From: Ruminiclostridium sp.
GTDB taxonomy: Bacteria; Bacillota; Clostridia; Oscillospirales; Ruminococcaceae
Reading direction: 5' to 3'
Assembly: GCA_017472865.1 (NCBI GenBank)
Contig: JAFUNV010000157.1
Span: forward strand, 1-64,000
DNA: 64,000 bases
Under the pieces are notes generated by a model. That model saw only the letters and a program-made list of their open reading frames with translations. It made no database searches and was not told where the DNA came from. Shown here one piece after another: positions 1-8,198 of the stretch (within the stretch, counting starts at the first letter, position 1; each line of letters opens with the position of its first letter). Position numbers and translations under genes: made by a program.

Positions 1-719
1 AGCTCCATCGCCGAAGAATCAAGAGCGCCGCCGTCATATATAAAGGTATAGGATGTATCAGGCTCAATAACACTGCCCTCGTTGTTCGCAAACATATTGG
101 GAGCGAGGGCGGGGATTTTCATTCCGAAAAGCCCTTTTATCTTGTCAACGGTGGAATAATCGGTTTCAGCCACTGCGCCCGAGGTGATGCCCTCCAGTGC
201 GATTGTTTCATCGCTGAACTCAATCGACCATTGGTTTACCGTTCTGCTGCTGTCGTTGTAGATTGTTACCGCCGTAGTATTTCCGTTTACTGCTGTTTCA
301 AGGCGGTAAGGGTCGGAAGAACTGCTTTCCGCTATGGCAAGTCCTACAACTGCCGCAAGGCCTATTATAAAAGGTACAACGCAAACGGGTCTGAATTTGT
401 CCTTTACTGTTGCGTTACGGAGAATAAGCGGCACGCTGCCGATTATAAGACCCATGAAGAACATATTTGTCTGGGTGGGGAAATTGGTAAACAGCCACGT
501 TATGACGAAGGCGAAGCCCACGATACCGATAACTGCGCCTATGCCGAAGAAAATCAGAAAAACTATATTCTTCTTTATTTCCTTCAGGTTAAGTGTAAGC
601 GCGCCGCAGACCTTGTCATAGCAGCCAAAAACGACCAGCATCGTTCCGCCGCTTACACCGGGGATGACGTTCGCTATACCGAAAACCATACCGTACAGCA
701 CCGCAAGAATATTCTGCAT
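1..719 (-). CDS. DUF368 (PopT-type) membrane transporter, C-terminus cut by window edge
   Basis: The reading frame starts at ATG 719 behind a GAAAGGAC ribosome binding site and runs off the left edge (239 codons seen). Residues about 10-28 carry the DUF368 hallmark GIANVIPGVSGGTM, followed by several hydrophobic helices. Family knowledge: DUF368 proteins have been linked to recycling of undecaprenyl phosphate across the membrane. After about residue 125 the protein becomes a polar, Ser/Thr/Asn-rich segment (YNDSSRTVNQWSIEF and onward) that does not look membrane-embedded; it resembles a beta-sandwich, possibly carbohydrate-binding-like, and is probably an extracytoplasmic insertion. It lies 18 bp behind the P-type ATPase stop, so the two are probably co-transcribed. 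Confidence 0.8.
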   Translation of the reverse strand, partial: MQNILAVLYGMVFGIANVIPGVSGGTMLVVFGCYDKVCGALTLNLKEIKKNIVFLIFFGIGAVIGIVGFAFVITWLFTNFPTQTNMFFMGLIIGSVPLILRNATVKDKFRPVCVVPFIIGLAAVVGLAIAESSSSDPYRLETAVNGNTTAVTIYNDSSRTVNQWSIEFSDETIALEGITSGAVAETDYSTVDKIKGLFGMKIPALAPNMFANNEGSVIEPDTSYTFIYDGGALDSSAME

Positions 720-737
720 TATTGATATTGTCCTTTC

Positions 738-3284
738 TTATTTTCCCGAATGCTTGATAATTTCCGAGGGAATCTGTGATACAAGAGTGATAACAAGAGC
801 CAGCAGGGGCATAAGCACGTTGACGGAATCAAGACCCATTGCCGTATTCACCACAGGAACGAACACAAGGATAAGGGCGAAAAGCACTGCTGCGCCCGAA
901 AGCAGCCCTGCAAAGGACTGACCTGCCTTGAAGGCGTCGGTGAAGCTCTTTTCCGAAAGGTTAATCCAGCCTGCAATGATAATTCCGAACACGAAAATCA
1001 GAAGGAAATTGCTTGCCGACTGGCCTGTGAGCTTTGTAACAGTTTCGGCGCTGTTTACACCATAGCCCGAGGAGATAAGATAGAACACGATTTCTGCCGC
1101 GCAAAGTCCGAATGCCTGGATAATCGGGCGGAGGAAAAAGCGCTTTCTTATTCTGCCTGTGCCTATGAAATGAGAGGCTCTTATGTCGGTTTTAAGGTCG
1201 CTGCTGTTGTCCAAGAACATAAGTGACAGGGCAGGGACGATAATTACACCGATTATGGAGTAGATAACGGGAGTTATAACCTGCTGTGTGCCCAGTAGAA
1301 GATTCAGCGCCGCAAATACCGCAAGGGTGATAAGGGCCGTGATATTGAGGGAGATACAGCGTTTTACATTGCCGTAAATCTGACGGGCAACCTTTAAAAC
1401 GTCAACCACATTTTCAAAGTCATTGTCCTCGACAACCACCTCGCAGGCTTCACCTGCCGCACCCGTAGCATTGCCTGAAGCGGTAATGCCTACGTCGGCC
1501 TGTTCAAGAATATTGCTGTCGGCGTTGGCGTCACCCGAAACGGCAACAACCTCGCCCGCTTCCTGTAATCTGCGGATAATCTCGGTTTTCTGTGCAGGAG
1601 TAATTCTTGCGAAAACGCCTACATCGGAAAGGTCAAGGGCCTCACCTGTTGCCGCCGCGTCACGGAGCTGTTCGCCCGTAATTACACCGTCATTCTTTAT
1701 GCCTATTCTGCGGGCAATGGAAAGGGCGGTCTCGGGACTGTCGCCCGTGGTCATTATTACTCTGATACCCGCCTTTTCGCAGCTCTTCACTGCGTATGGG
1801 ATATTATCCCTTGTGGGCGTATCAAAGGCCATAAGTCCAATAAAATTGTATCTGAGAGAGCTTAAGTTTTCGGGGATTTCTTCCTCATCATCAAGCTGTC
1901 TGAAAGCAGCCGCAAGGGAGATATAACCCTGCTTTTCGTAGGAAATCTTCTTATTCTGCACCGTATAGAGCATATCGCCGGGTACGTCGCAGAGAGGCAT
2001 CAGTACATCGGGAGAGCCCTTTATGCAGAGCAGTCTTGCACCGTTGATATTCCAGAGATTGCCCGAAGCTCCGACAGCGGAATCAAAGGGGTACTCCTTT
2101 ATAAGCTCGTTTTCCTGAAGGTCGGCTACGTCAGTGCCCTTGAAGGAGGCGGCAAGTATGATTGCCTGGTCAATAGCGTCGGTGGAGCTTTTCTTTTCGC
2201 AGGAAAGCACCGAAACGTTGGTCATCATCTGAGGATTCAGCGTAACCTCGTCCGCAAGCTCCATGCGGTTCTTTGTAATATTGCCTGTCTTATCTATACA
2301 TATACAGCTTACCGCGCTTAAATGCTCAATAGAACTGAGATTTTTCACTACTGCATTTCTTTCCTTGAGCCTTTTCACGCCTTTTATGTAATAAATGCGT
2401 ATTATCGACTCGGTTTCCGCAGGGATAAAGCAGAGCGCAAAGGCAACAGCGGGGTAGAAGGTGTTGTAAACTGTGTTCAGAATGGGGTTGTCGTCAAAAA
2501 TATCAATAGCTGTAAAGCGGAATAATGCGGAAAAGGCAAGAATTACCGCAGAAGCAAGGGTGAAAATTCTGCTTACACGGCGGACGGTCTTTTCCGTAGA
2601 GGTTACATAACCGTCGCCCTCTTCGGCAGAGCCGTAGGTCTTGAAAAGCTTTGTATCAACACCTGTGCCTGTAACACGGGCAACAAGTCTGCCTGTAACA
2701 ATCTTTGTGCCCTTATAGATACAGCTTCTTTTCAGGTCCTCGCTGAGGCTGTCTGCGCCTGTGATTTTTCCTACGGGAGTACGGTCACCCGTAAACACGC
2801 TTTCATCAACGGTAAGGTCACTGATTTCAAGCAGATGCGCGTCGGCAGGAACATTTTCGCCCGCTTCAAGAACTATGATATCGTCGGGAACGAGATGCTC
2901 ACGGTAAACCAGCAGCATTTCTCCGTTTCTCACGGTATTGCAGGTAGTCTTGGAGCTTTGCTTCATTCTGAAAATAACCGCTTCGCATTTTCTGCCCTTT
3001 ACAATTTCGGTAACTGCGTAGATAATTGCCATAAGCGCGATAATTCCGCCCGAAACTATCTCCTGAAGCTCCTTTGTCACCATAACGCCGTAGACAATGC
3101 TGAGTGCGGCGGCGGCAAGAAGAAGAATGAACTTGAAGCGGAAGAAAACACCGATACCTGTAAAGCGTTTTTCCTTTTCCTCCTGCCTGGTTTCGCTGTT
3201 ATAGCCGTAAAGCTTTATATGCTCGGCGACCTTCTCGTCGCTGAGGCCTGTATAATCGTTTTTAAAGTCCTTTAGCTGTGCCAA
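738..3284 (-). CDS. Divergent P-type ATPase (calcium/cation-transporter-like fold)
   Basis: An 848-residue P-type ATPase with actuator, phosphorylation and nucleotide-binding domains and about ten membrane segments. The phosphorylation motif reads DKTGNIT (usual DKTGT[LI]T), so the acceptor Asp is present. KGSPDVL and TGDSPETA match the nucleotide-binding and hinge motifs. Several hallmarks are altered: the actuator TGES is TGDR, the helix-4 PEGLP is PAETE, and the hinge GDGxNDxP is GDANADSN. The usual Asn/Asp of helix 6 are also missing. I chose TTG 3284 as start: it has AGAAAGGACG six bases upstream, and a clear promoter (-10 at 3345-3350) would place the RNA start near 3338, inside the longer frame that opens at 3344. 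It may be a non-calcium transporter or have lost transport. Confidence 0.85.
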   Translation of the reverse strand: MAQLKDFKNDYTGLSDEKVAEHIKLYGYNSETRQEEKEKRFTGIGVFFRFKFILLLAAAALSIVYGVMVTKELQEIVSGGIIALMAIIYAVTEIVKGRKCEAVIFRMKQSSKTTCNTVRNGEMLLVYREHLVPDDIIVLEAGENVPADAHLLEISDLTVDESVFTGDRTPVGKITGADSLSEDLKRSCIYKGTKIVTGRLVARVTGTGVDTKLFKTYGSAEEGDGYVTSTEKTVRRVSRIFTLASAVILAFSALFRFTAIDIFDDNPILNTVYNTFYPAVAFALCFIPAETESIIRIYYIKGVKRLKERNAVVKNLSSIEHLSAVSCICIDKTGNITKNRMELADEVTLNPQMMTNVSVLSCEKKSSTDAIDQAIILAASFKGTDVADLQENELIKEYPFDSAVGASGNLWNINGARLLCIKGSPDVLMPLCDVPGDMLYTVQNKKISYEKQGYISLAAAFRQLDDEEEIPENLSSLRYNFIGLMAFDTPTRDNIPYAVKSCEKAGIRVIMTTGDSPETALSIARRIGIKNDGVITGEQLRDAAATGEALDLSDVGVFARITPAQKTEIIRRLQEAGEVVAVSGDANADSNILEQADVGITASGNATGAAGEACEVVVEDNDFENVVDVLKVARQIYGNVKRCISLNITALITLAVFAALNLLLGTQQVITPVIYSIIGVIIVPALSLMFLDNSSDLKTDIRASHFIGTGRIRKRFFLRPIIQAFGLCAAEIVFYLISSGYGVNSAETVTKLTGQSASNFLLIFVFGIIIAGWINLSEKSFTDAFKAGQSFAGLLSGAAVLFALILVFVPVVNTAMGLDSVNVLMPLLALVITLVSQIPSEIIKHSGK

Positions 3285-3305
3285 AATTAACGTCCTTTCT
3301 GAAAA

Positions 3306-3320
3306 AACCGCCCTGCGGTT
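3306..3320 (-). promoter_or_regulatory. Leader hairpin with U-run before the P-type ATPase
   Basis: On the minus strand AACCGC-agg-GCGGTT is followed by TTTTC just before the ribosome binding site at 3291-3300. It lies between the inferred RNA start (about 3338) and the TTG start codon, so it could act as a small attenuator. The stem is only six base pairs. Confidence 0.35.
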
Positions 3321-3344
3321 CACGGGTTTACACTTCAAATTCAT

Positions 3345-3373
3345 ATTATACCATATTATTTTACAAAATGCAA
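3345..3373 (-). promoter_or_regulatory. Promoter of the P-type ATPase / DUF368 pair
   Basis: Minus strand: -35 TTGCAT (3373-3368), 17 bp spacer, -10 TATAAT (3350-3345) preceded by TGG, an extended -10. This fixes the RNA start near 3338 and supports the TTG 3284 start codon. Confidence 0.75.
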
Positions 3374-3539
3374 CATTTTACTGCATAACAAACAGCAAAG
3401 AAGGGTGCCCCTTCGGGCAGTTCCTGCCTTTTGCAAAATTGTGCTTTGCCAAAACAAGTGAAACGGCAGGATTCACAGAACCGCTATGTTCAGAACTGCT
3501 TTTTATGATGCCGGCATTGAAGCGAGCCGCCTTGAACGA

Positions 3540-3579
3540 TTTCTGCCGGCAGAAAAGCCGCCCTGTAAAAAGGCGGCTT
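3540..3579 (-). terminator. Terminator behind the NlpC/P60-like lipoprotein gene, with adjoining palindrome
   Basis: AAGCCGCC (3555-3562) pairs perfectly with GGCGGCTT (3572-3579) across a 9-base loop; on the minus strand the stem is followed by TTTTCT. Immediately beside it 3540-3555 is a perfect 16-bp palindrome, TTTCTGCC/GGCAGAAA. The rest of the 3374-3620 gap holds imperfect inverted repeats (for example TGCCC-cttc-GGGCA at 3405-3418) but no gene that I can support. Confidence 0.7.
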
Positions 3580-3620
3580 CTCTGTATTTATTTTTATGGA
3601 AGGATAAACTCCGTATGGTG

Positions 3621-4202
3621 TCATAAGCTGAGCGCCGTTACAAAACGGCTCTGCCAGTAGGGTGCGGTAATATCCGCCGTCTTTACCTTTTCGCCGGGGT
3701 AGGGGCTGTAAATCATAATCCCGTTGCCTGCGTAAATTCCTCCGAATGAGGCTTCGCCATCAGGCTCGGCGGAAAAATATGCCACATCTCCTGCTTTTAT
3801 CTCCTCAAAACCTACGTTTTCGCCCCAGTCCAGCTGTGCGCTTATCTGTCTCGGACAGCCGATATAGCCGTTTTCCCGAAGCACATAGTATATGAAGCCC
3901 GAATTATCAAAGCCCTCCGAAGGCGAGGCGCCGCCCTGTGCAAAGTCTATGCCCATAAGCGCCTCGGCAGTCTTTACGATGGGGTTTTCGTAAGCTTCTT
4001 CGGGTATGGATTCGGTTACGGAGGTAAATATGGCAGTTGTTGTCGGTGAAGAGACAGGGGTTGTGGTTTCTGCTGCCGTGGTTGTGGTTACGGTGACGGT
4101 TGTTGTAACCTCGGTCTCTTCCTTTTCGTCTTTTCTGAAGCAGGACGAAAGAGCTGCTATAAATATTACGGTCAGTAAAATAAGAGCTTTTTTCATTTTC
4201 AA
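3621..4202 (-). CDS. Thr-linker lipoprotein with NlpC/P60-like domain lacking the catalytic Cys
   Basis: A 193-residue lipoprotein. The N-terminus (lipobox LSSC, Cys about residue 21) is followed by a Thr/Glu linker (about 30-60) and a compact domain (about 70-193) that follows the NlpC/P60 outline: GG.SP.GFDNSGFIYYVLRENG, R.....Q...G, GDVAYF, GGIYAGNGIMI. Family enzymes have Cys in DCSG and His in HVGIY and cleave peptidoglycan stem peptides. Here the Cys position is Asn (codon AAT) and the His position is Gly or Phe, so hydrolysis is unlikely; binding or inhibition of wall peptides is an inference. The gene lies downstream of ypeB but has its own promoter with an upstream repeat array. Confidence 0.75.
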   Translation of the reverse strand: MKMKKALILLTVIFIAALSSCFRKDEKEETEVTTTVTVTTTTAAETTTPVSSPTTTAIFTSVTESIPEEAYENPIVKTAEALMGIDFAQGGASPSEGFDNSGFIYYVLRENGYIGCPRQISAQLDWGENVGFEEIKAGDVAYFSAEPDGEASFGGIYAGNGIMIYSPYPGEKVKTADITAPYWQSRFVTALSL

Positions 4203-4232
4203 ATCCTGTGTTTTTCCTGCTTCCTGTAATAT

Positions 4233-4261
4233 ATTATATTCCCTTACCGCTTAAAATGCAA
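4233..4261 (-). promoter_or_regulatory. Promoter of the NlpC/P60-like lipoprotein gene
   Basis: Minus strand -35 TTGCAT (4261-4256), 17 bp spacer, -10 TATAAT (4238-4233). It has the same -35 and spacing as the P-type ATPase promoter. Confidence 0.7.
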
Positions 4262-4272
4262 TAACAAAGCGG

Positions 4273-4323
4273 TTACAATTTAGTTTCAAAATGGTTACAA
4301 TTTCGTCACAATTATTACAATTT
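4273..4323 (-). repeat. Three direct repeats AAATTGTAA upstream of the promoter, ending in a palindrome
   Basis: TTACAATTT on the plus strand occurs at 4273-4281, 4295-4303 and 4315-4323, a spacing of 22 and 20 bases, about two helical turns. The array begins 12 bp upstream of the -35 box, where an activator would bind. The last copy is half of a 23-base palindrome (4310-4332) that overlaps the ypeB stop codon. I infer a response-regulator-type activator site. Confidence 0.5.
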
Positions 4324-4330
4324 GTAATAA

Positions 4331-5653
4331 TTAAACAGTGAGAGTACCGTTTTCGGAGATTTTAAGCAGTAAAATCTGCTCCTCTTTACCCGTTACGGCA
4401 TTGATATAGACAAGCACATTCTGACCGCTGTCACTTACGCACTGAACCTCATAGCAGAAGATTTCGTTGAGTCCGCCCGAGGGGATTACGCATAAATCAG
4501 CGTCAAGGACGGAAAGGTTATCGGAAACGAGGCTGATTGCCTTTTCCTCGGAAATCTGGGGCTTCGGCAGGTCACGGACGGTATGATTAGTGATATAACC
4601 GCGTAAATCAAAGGAGAGTATCTCGCCATTGTCCAGCGCAACGCCTACCTTTATAAGGTCGGTGTACATTGTCACATCGTCCTGCTCAGCGGCAAAGTTC
4701 ACGATACATACGCCGCCCTGTACTTCATAATACGTTTCCTCGGCGTTCATTATTCCTAATTTTTCGAGATAATCCTCGGCGATATCCGCCGCCTTGCCTG
4801 CGGTTATATTCTGACGTTCAATCTGTCTGCCCGAAAGCATATATGAATAAAGCCCGCCCGCCTTGGTTACGGCGATTGTAAATTTATCATTTTCAAAAAC
4901 GTAAGAAGGCATTTTTCCGCTTTCATCGCCAGTTTTTGTGAGATTATCCGTACCTGTCAGCTTAATGGCAAGACGGCGCGCCTCCTCCTCGGTGATTTCC
5001 TTTTCACCCTTCAGCATAATCGGCTCCCGCTCCATTATATGGTCGGAAAACGGGCCGTCATAAATCAGAGTAGGGTAGTTGTTGTCGAGATTTTCAAAAT
5101 CCTTGAAGCCGTCGGTGACGGTTACGGTATCTTCGGCATTCATGCTGTTCACTGCCCCGAAGGTAACATTGCCGTTCTGTATCTTCTGCTCCACCTGCCA
5201 CATACTTCCGCTTAAATTAACAGCATAGTCGTAAAGGGTGGATATGTTTTGCTTTTCTTCAGCAGTAAGCTGCTGACCCGAAGCGCATTTTTCCGCAAGC
5301 GCCTTGGAATAATTTCCTACCTGTGACAAAAAGCGGTAGGTCTGCTCTAAATCAAGCTCCTCAATCGGAAGCTGTGACAGGGCGCTTTTCGCCGTAGCCG
5401 CGTCGCTTACCAGCTTTGAAGAGAGGTCGGACAGCATGGAAACGCTGTTGGTGTACATTCCTTTTTCAAGATTGTTCCTGATATTGTCAAGGTTAAGGGA
5501 TAAATCCTCCACCGCGCGCATATAGCTGTATTCCAGATTGCGCTGATATTTCTGTCTCTCGCCGTACTGAATGCCCGAGAACACCGCAAGGGCGGCAACG
5601 GCAGCGGTTGAAAAGCTGATAACCCGCGCAAAGCTTCTTTTTGTAATAGTCAT
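4331..5653 (-). CDS. ypeB: Germination protein YpeB (PepSY-domain, membrane-anchored)
   Basis: A 440-residue protein, close to the usual YpeB length. It has one N-terminal membrane segment (about residues 12-30), a helical region (about 35-160) and PepSY-like repeats in the C-terminal half, including ITEEEARRLAIKLTG and ISEEKAISLVSDNL. Family knowledge: YpeB is needed for placement and stability of the spore cortex lytic enzyme SleB, and sleB normally lies next to it. There is no sleB here: upstream is a divergent desulfurase gene and downstream is the NlpC/P60-like lipoprotein. The ATG is preceded by CGAAAGGAA. Confidence 0.85.
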   Translation of the reverse strand: MTITKRSFARVISFSTAAVAALAVFSGIQYGERQKYQRNLEYSYMRAVEDLSLNLDNIRNNLEKGMYTNSVSMLSDLSSKLVSDAATAKSALSQLPIEELDLEQTYRFLSQVGNYSKALAEKCASGQQLTAEEKQNISTLYDYAVNLSGSMWQVEQKIQNGNVTFGAVNSMNAEDTVTVTDGFKDFENLDNNYPTLIYDGPFSDHIMEREPIMLKGEKEITEEEARRLAIKLTGTDNLTKTGDESGKMPSYVFENDKFTIAVTKAGGLYSYMLSGRQIERQNITAGKAADIAEDYLEKLGIMNAEETYYEVQGGVCIVNFAAEQDDVTMYTDLIKVGVALDNGEILSFDLRGYITNHTVRDLPKPQISEEKAISLVSDNLSVLDADLCVIPSGGLNEIFCYEVQCVSDSGQNVLVYINAVTGKEEQILLLKISENGTLTV

Positions 5654-5742
5654 AATATCATTCCTTTCGTTTTGGTTATCCTCACGTAAATTACGAGGGC
5701 TTCCATTAACTATATTTTGTGCAAAATTTTCTTAATATACTA

Positions 5743-5771
5743 TTTAATATTTTGTAAAAATGTGGTATAAT
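5743..5771 (+). promoter_or_regulatory. Promoter of the cysteine desulfurase-thiI genes
   Basis: -10 TATAAT at 5766-5771 with TGG directly before it (extended -10), and a weak -35 TTTAAT at 5743-5748, 17 bp spacer. It lies between ypeB and the desulfurase. Confidence 0.5.
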
Positions 5772-5832
5772 TAATATATATGTGCAACAAATCATCATTT
5801 TAAATGGTGTTATATGTAAAGGACTGAAAATT

Positions 5833-6933
5833 TTGATATATCTTGACAATGCGGCTACCACCCGTCCCTGTGACGAGGCAATAAACGCCGCCGCTGAAAA
5901 CATGAGAAATAATTTCGGCAACCCTTCCTCTCTCCACAAGGCAGGTATTGAGGCGGAAAAGGTGCTGAAAAATGCAAAAAAGACAATTCTCGGAAAACTC
6001 GGGCTTGAGGGCGAAATATATTTCACCTCGGGCGCTACCGAAAGCAACAACACCGTTATTATGACCCTGCCGAAAACATATAAGCATAACGGAAAGAAAA
6101 TTGTCACAACCGCTATGGAGCACCCAAGCGCGGCTGTCCCCATAGATAAGCTCTGCGAACAGGGCTATACGGCGGTAAAACTTGCGCCGAAGGATTATGA
6201 CAACTTCGAGCAGGCGGTTATCAACGCAGTGGACAAGGACACGGTTCTCGTCAGCGTCATGTGGGTCAACAACGAGACAGGCTATCTCACTGATACGGCG
6301 AAAATATACAACGGTGTAAAGCGCAGGAATCCTAAAACTCTCGTTCATGTGGACGGCGTACAGGGCTTCTGCAAAGCTCCGCCCAGAACCCTTAAAGCCG
6401 ATTTTGTCAGCCTTTCAGCCCATAAAATTCATGGAATAAAGGGCATAGGCGCACTTTTTGTGGCAAAAGGCGTGCGCTTTGAGCCGCTTTTGTACGGCGG
6501 CGGTCAGCAGAAAAACCTCCGTTCGGGTACAGAAGCTGTTGACCTTATCGCAGGCTTTGAAGCGGCGGTAAAGGCTTACCCCGACTGCACGGAAAAGTAT
6601 GCGGCGCTTAATTCTCTGCTCTGTGAAAGACTTTCCGCCTTTGAGGGCATAAGCATAAACAGCTTCAACAATACAAAAAATATTCTCAATTTCTCCGTCA
6701 GGGGCGTAAGAAGCGAAATCATGCTTCATTTTCTTGAGGAAAGCGGAATTTATGTATCCAGCGGCTCTGCCTGCTCCAAGGGTAAGCAGAGCGGCGTCCT
6801 TGCCGCTTTCGGCATAAGCGACGAGAATGCGGATTCCGCCATAAGAGTAAGCTTTTCGCCCTATACAACTGAAGCGGATATTGAAGCTCTTGCTGAGCAA
6901 ATCGGTAAAGGCATTGAAAGATTCAGACGATAA
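5833..6933 (+). CDS. Cysteine desulfurase (NifS/IscS family), probable ThiI partner
   Basis: A PLP-dependent enzyme that takes sulfur from cysteine as a persulfide. Visible motifs are YLDNAATTRP at the N-terminus, GATESNN, the PLP lysine in SAHKIHGIKG, GGGQQKNLRSGT, and the active-site Cys loop SSGSACSKGK. I prefer TTG 5833 (366 residues), because AAAGGACTG lies at 5818-5826 and family members start directly at this motif; the frame is also open from 5782. The next gene is thiI, 30 bp downstream. Family knowledge: ThiI proteins without a rhodanese domain rely on a dedicated desulfurase such as B. subtilis NifZ, so a role in tRNA 4-thiouridine is likely. Confidence 0.9.
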   Translation: MIYLDNAATTRPCDEAINAAAENMRNNFGNPSSLHKAGIEAEKVLKNAKKTILGKLGLEGEIYFTSGATESNNTVIMTLPKTYKHNGKKIVTTAMEHPSAAVPIDKLCEQGYTAVKLAPKDYDNFEQAVINAVDKDTVLVSVMWVNNETGYLTDTAKIYNGVKRRNPKTLVHVDGVQGFCKAPPRTLKADFVSLSAHKIHGIKGIGALFVAKGVRFEPLLYGGGQQKNLRSGTEAVDLIAGFEAAVKAYPDCTEKYAALNSLLCERLSAFEGISINSFNNTKNILNFSVRGVRSEIMLHFLEESGIYVSSGSACSKGKQSGVLAAFGISDENADSAIRVSFSPYTTEADIEALAEQIGKGIERFRR

Positions 6934-6963
6934 TTATACGAATTGTAAAGGAATGGTAAATAT

Positions 6964-8136
6964 ATGCAGGAAGTAATAATGGTAAAATACGGTGAGATTG
7001 CCTTAAAGGGCTTAAACAAGCATACCTTTGAAGATATGCTCATCAGAAATATTAAAAGACGTCTTAAAACCTGCGGCGAGTTTGAATATTCCCGCCGTCA
7101 GTCCACCGTCTATATAAAGCCTCTTTCCGAGGACGCTGATATTGACGGAGCTATCGAAAAGCTGAAATGTATTTTCGGTATCGCCGCTATCCAGCGCTCT
7201 GCCCAGCTCCCCAAAAACTGGGAGGAAATAGTAAAGCTGGGTATGCCTTATCTTGAAGAGGTTATGAGCTGCGCCAGAACCTTCAAGGTTGACGCAAAGC
7301 GCTCGGATAAAGCCTTCCCCATGAAGACTCCCGATATTCAGAGAGAGCTTGGCGGTGCGATTTTATCCGCTTATCCCCACCTTTCCGTTGACGTTCACAA
7401 CCCCGAGGTTACGGTAATTCTCGAAATCCGCGACACCCACGCTTTTATCAACGCCGAAAAGATACAGGGTCAGGGCGGTATGCCCGTAGGCAGCAGCGGT
7501 AATGCACTTCTGCTCCTTTCAGGCGGTATCGACAGCCCCGTTGCCGCATACATGATGGCAAAGCGCGGTCTCAACGTTGACGCTATTCATTTCCAGAGCC
7601 CGCCCTACACCTCTGAACGCGCACTCATGAAGGTTGAGGAGCTTTGCGAAAAATTAACACCCTACTGCGGAGATATCCGCTTCTACTGCGTACCCTTTAC
7701 GGAAATTCAGGAAGCTCTCCGCGATAACTGTCCCGAAGAATATTTCACCATCATTATGAGAAGATTAATGATGAAGATTGCAAATAAAATCTGTGCAGAA
7801 AAGGACTACAAGGCGCTTATTACGGGCGAATCCGTAGGTCAGGTCGCAAGCCAGACATTAATGGCGTTAGCCTGCACCGATAAGGCCAGCGATGTGCCCG
7901 TTTTCCGCCCCGTTATCGGCATGGATAAGAAGGAAATCGTTGAAATTGCCCGCAGGATTGACACCTTTGAAACCTCAATCCTTCCTTACGAGGACTGCTG
8001 CACGGTGTTCACCCCCAAGCACCCCAAGACAAAGCCGATTATCTCCGAGGTTGAAGCGGCAGAGTCAGGGTTTGACTTTGAGCCCCTTCTCGAAAAGGCT
8101 GTAAAGGATATTGTAATCAAGGATTTCAGAGCGTAA
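6964..8136 (+). CDS. thiI: tRNA 4-thiouridine synthase ThiI
   Basis: 390 residues. The N-terminal part (about 1-165) has the NFLD/THUMP arrangement starting VKYGEIALKGLN. The PP-loop ATPase follows, with LLLLSGGIDSPVAAY at about 178-192, which adenylates U8 of tRNA before sulfur transfer. There is no C-terminal rhodanese domain, as is usual in Firmicutes. A Cys pair occurs in YEDCCTVF (about residues 341-348). It sits just after the desulfurase gene, which would supply the persulfide. Confidence 0.95.
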   Translation: MQEVIMVKYGEIALKGLNKHTFEDMLIRNIKRRLKTCGEFEYSRRQSTVYIKPLSEDADIDGAIEKLKCIFGIAAIQRSAQLPKNWEEIVKLGMPYLEEVMSCARTFKVDAKRSDKAFPMKTPDIQRELGGAILSAYPHLSVDVHNPEVTVILEIRDTHAFINAEKIQGQGGMPVGSSGNALLLLSGGIDSPVAAYMMAKRGLNVDAIHFQSPPYTSERALMKVEELCEKLTPYCGDIRFYCVPFTEIQEALRDNCPEEYFTIIMRRLMMKIANKICAEKDYKALITGESVGQVASQTLMALACTDKASDVPVFRPVIGMDKKEIVEIARRIDTFETSILPYEDCCTVFTPKHPKTKPIISEVEAAESGFDFEPLLEKAVKDIVIKDFRA

Positions 8137-8198
8137 AAAGTGATTTTTGCAACAGATTATGAAGATTTGCCGAAAATCGAAAGGAAAATTATTACAAA

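Noticed and set aside
3439..3660. Plus-strand open frame in the gap after the P-type ATPase
   Set aside because: It crosses a terminator and a palindrome and enters the NlpC/P60-like gene; no ribosome binding site.
5782..5832. Longer N-terminus for the cysteine desulfurase
   Set aside because: No binding site before ATG 5782; TTG 5833 has AAAGGACTG and matches family starts.
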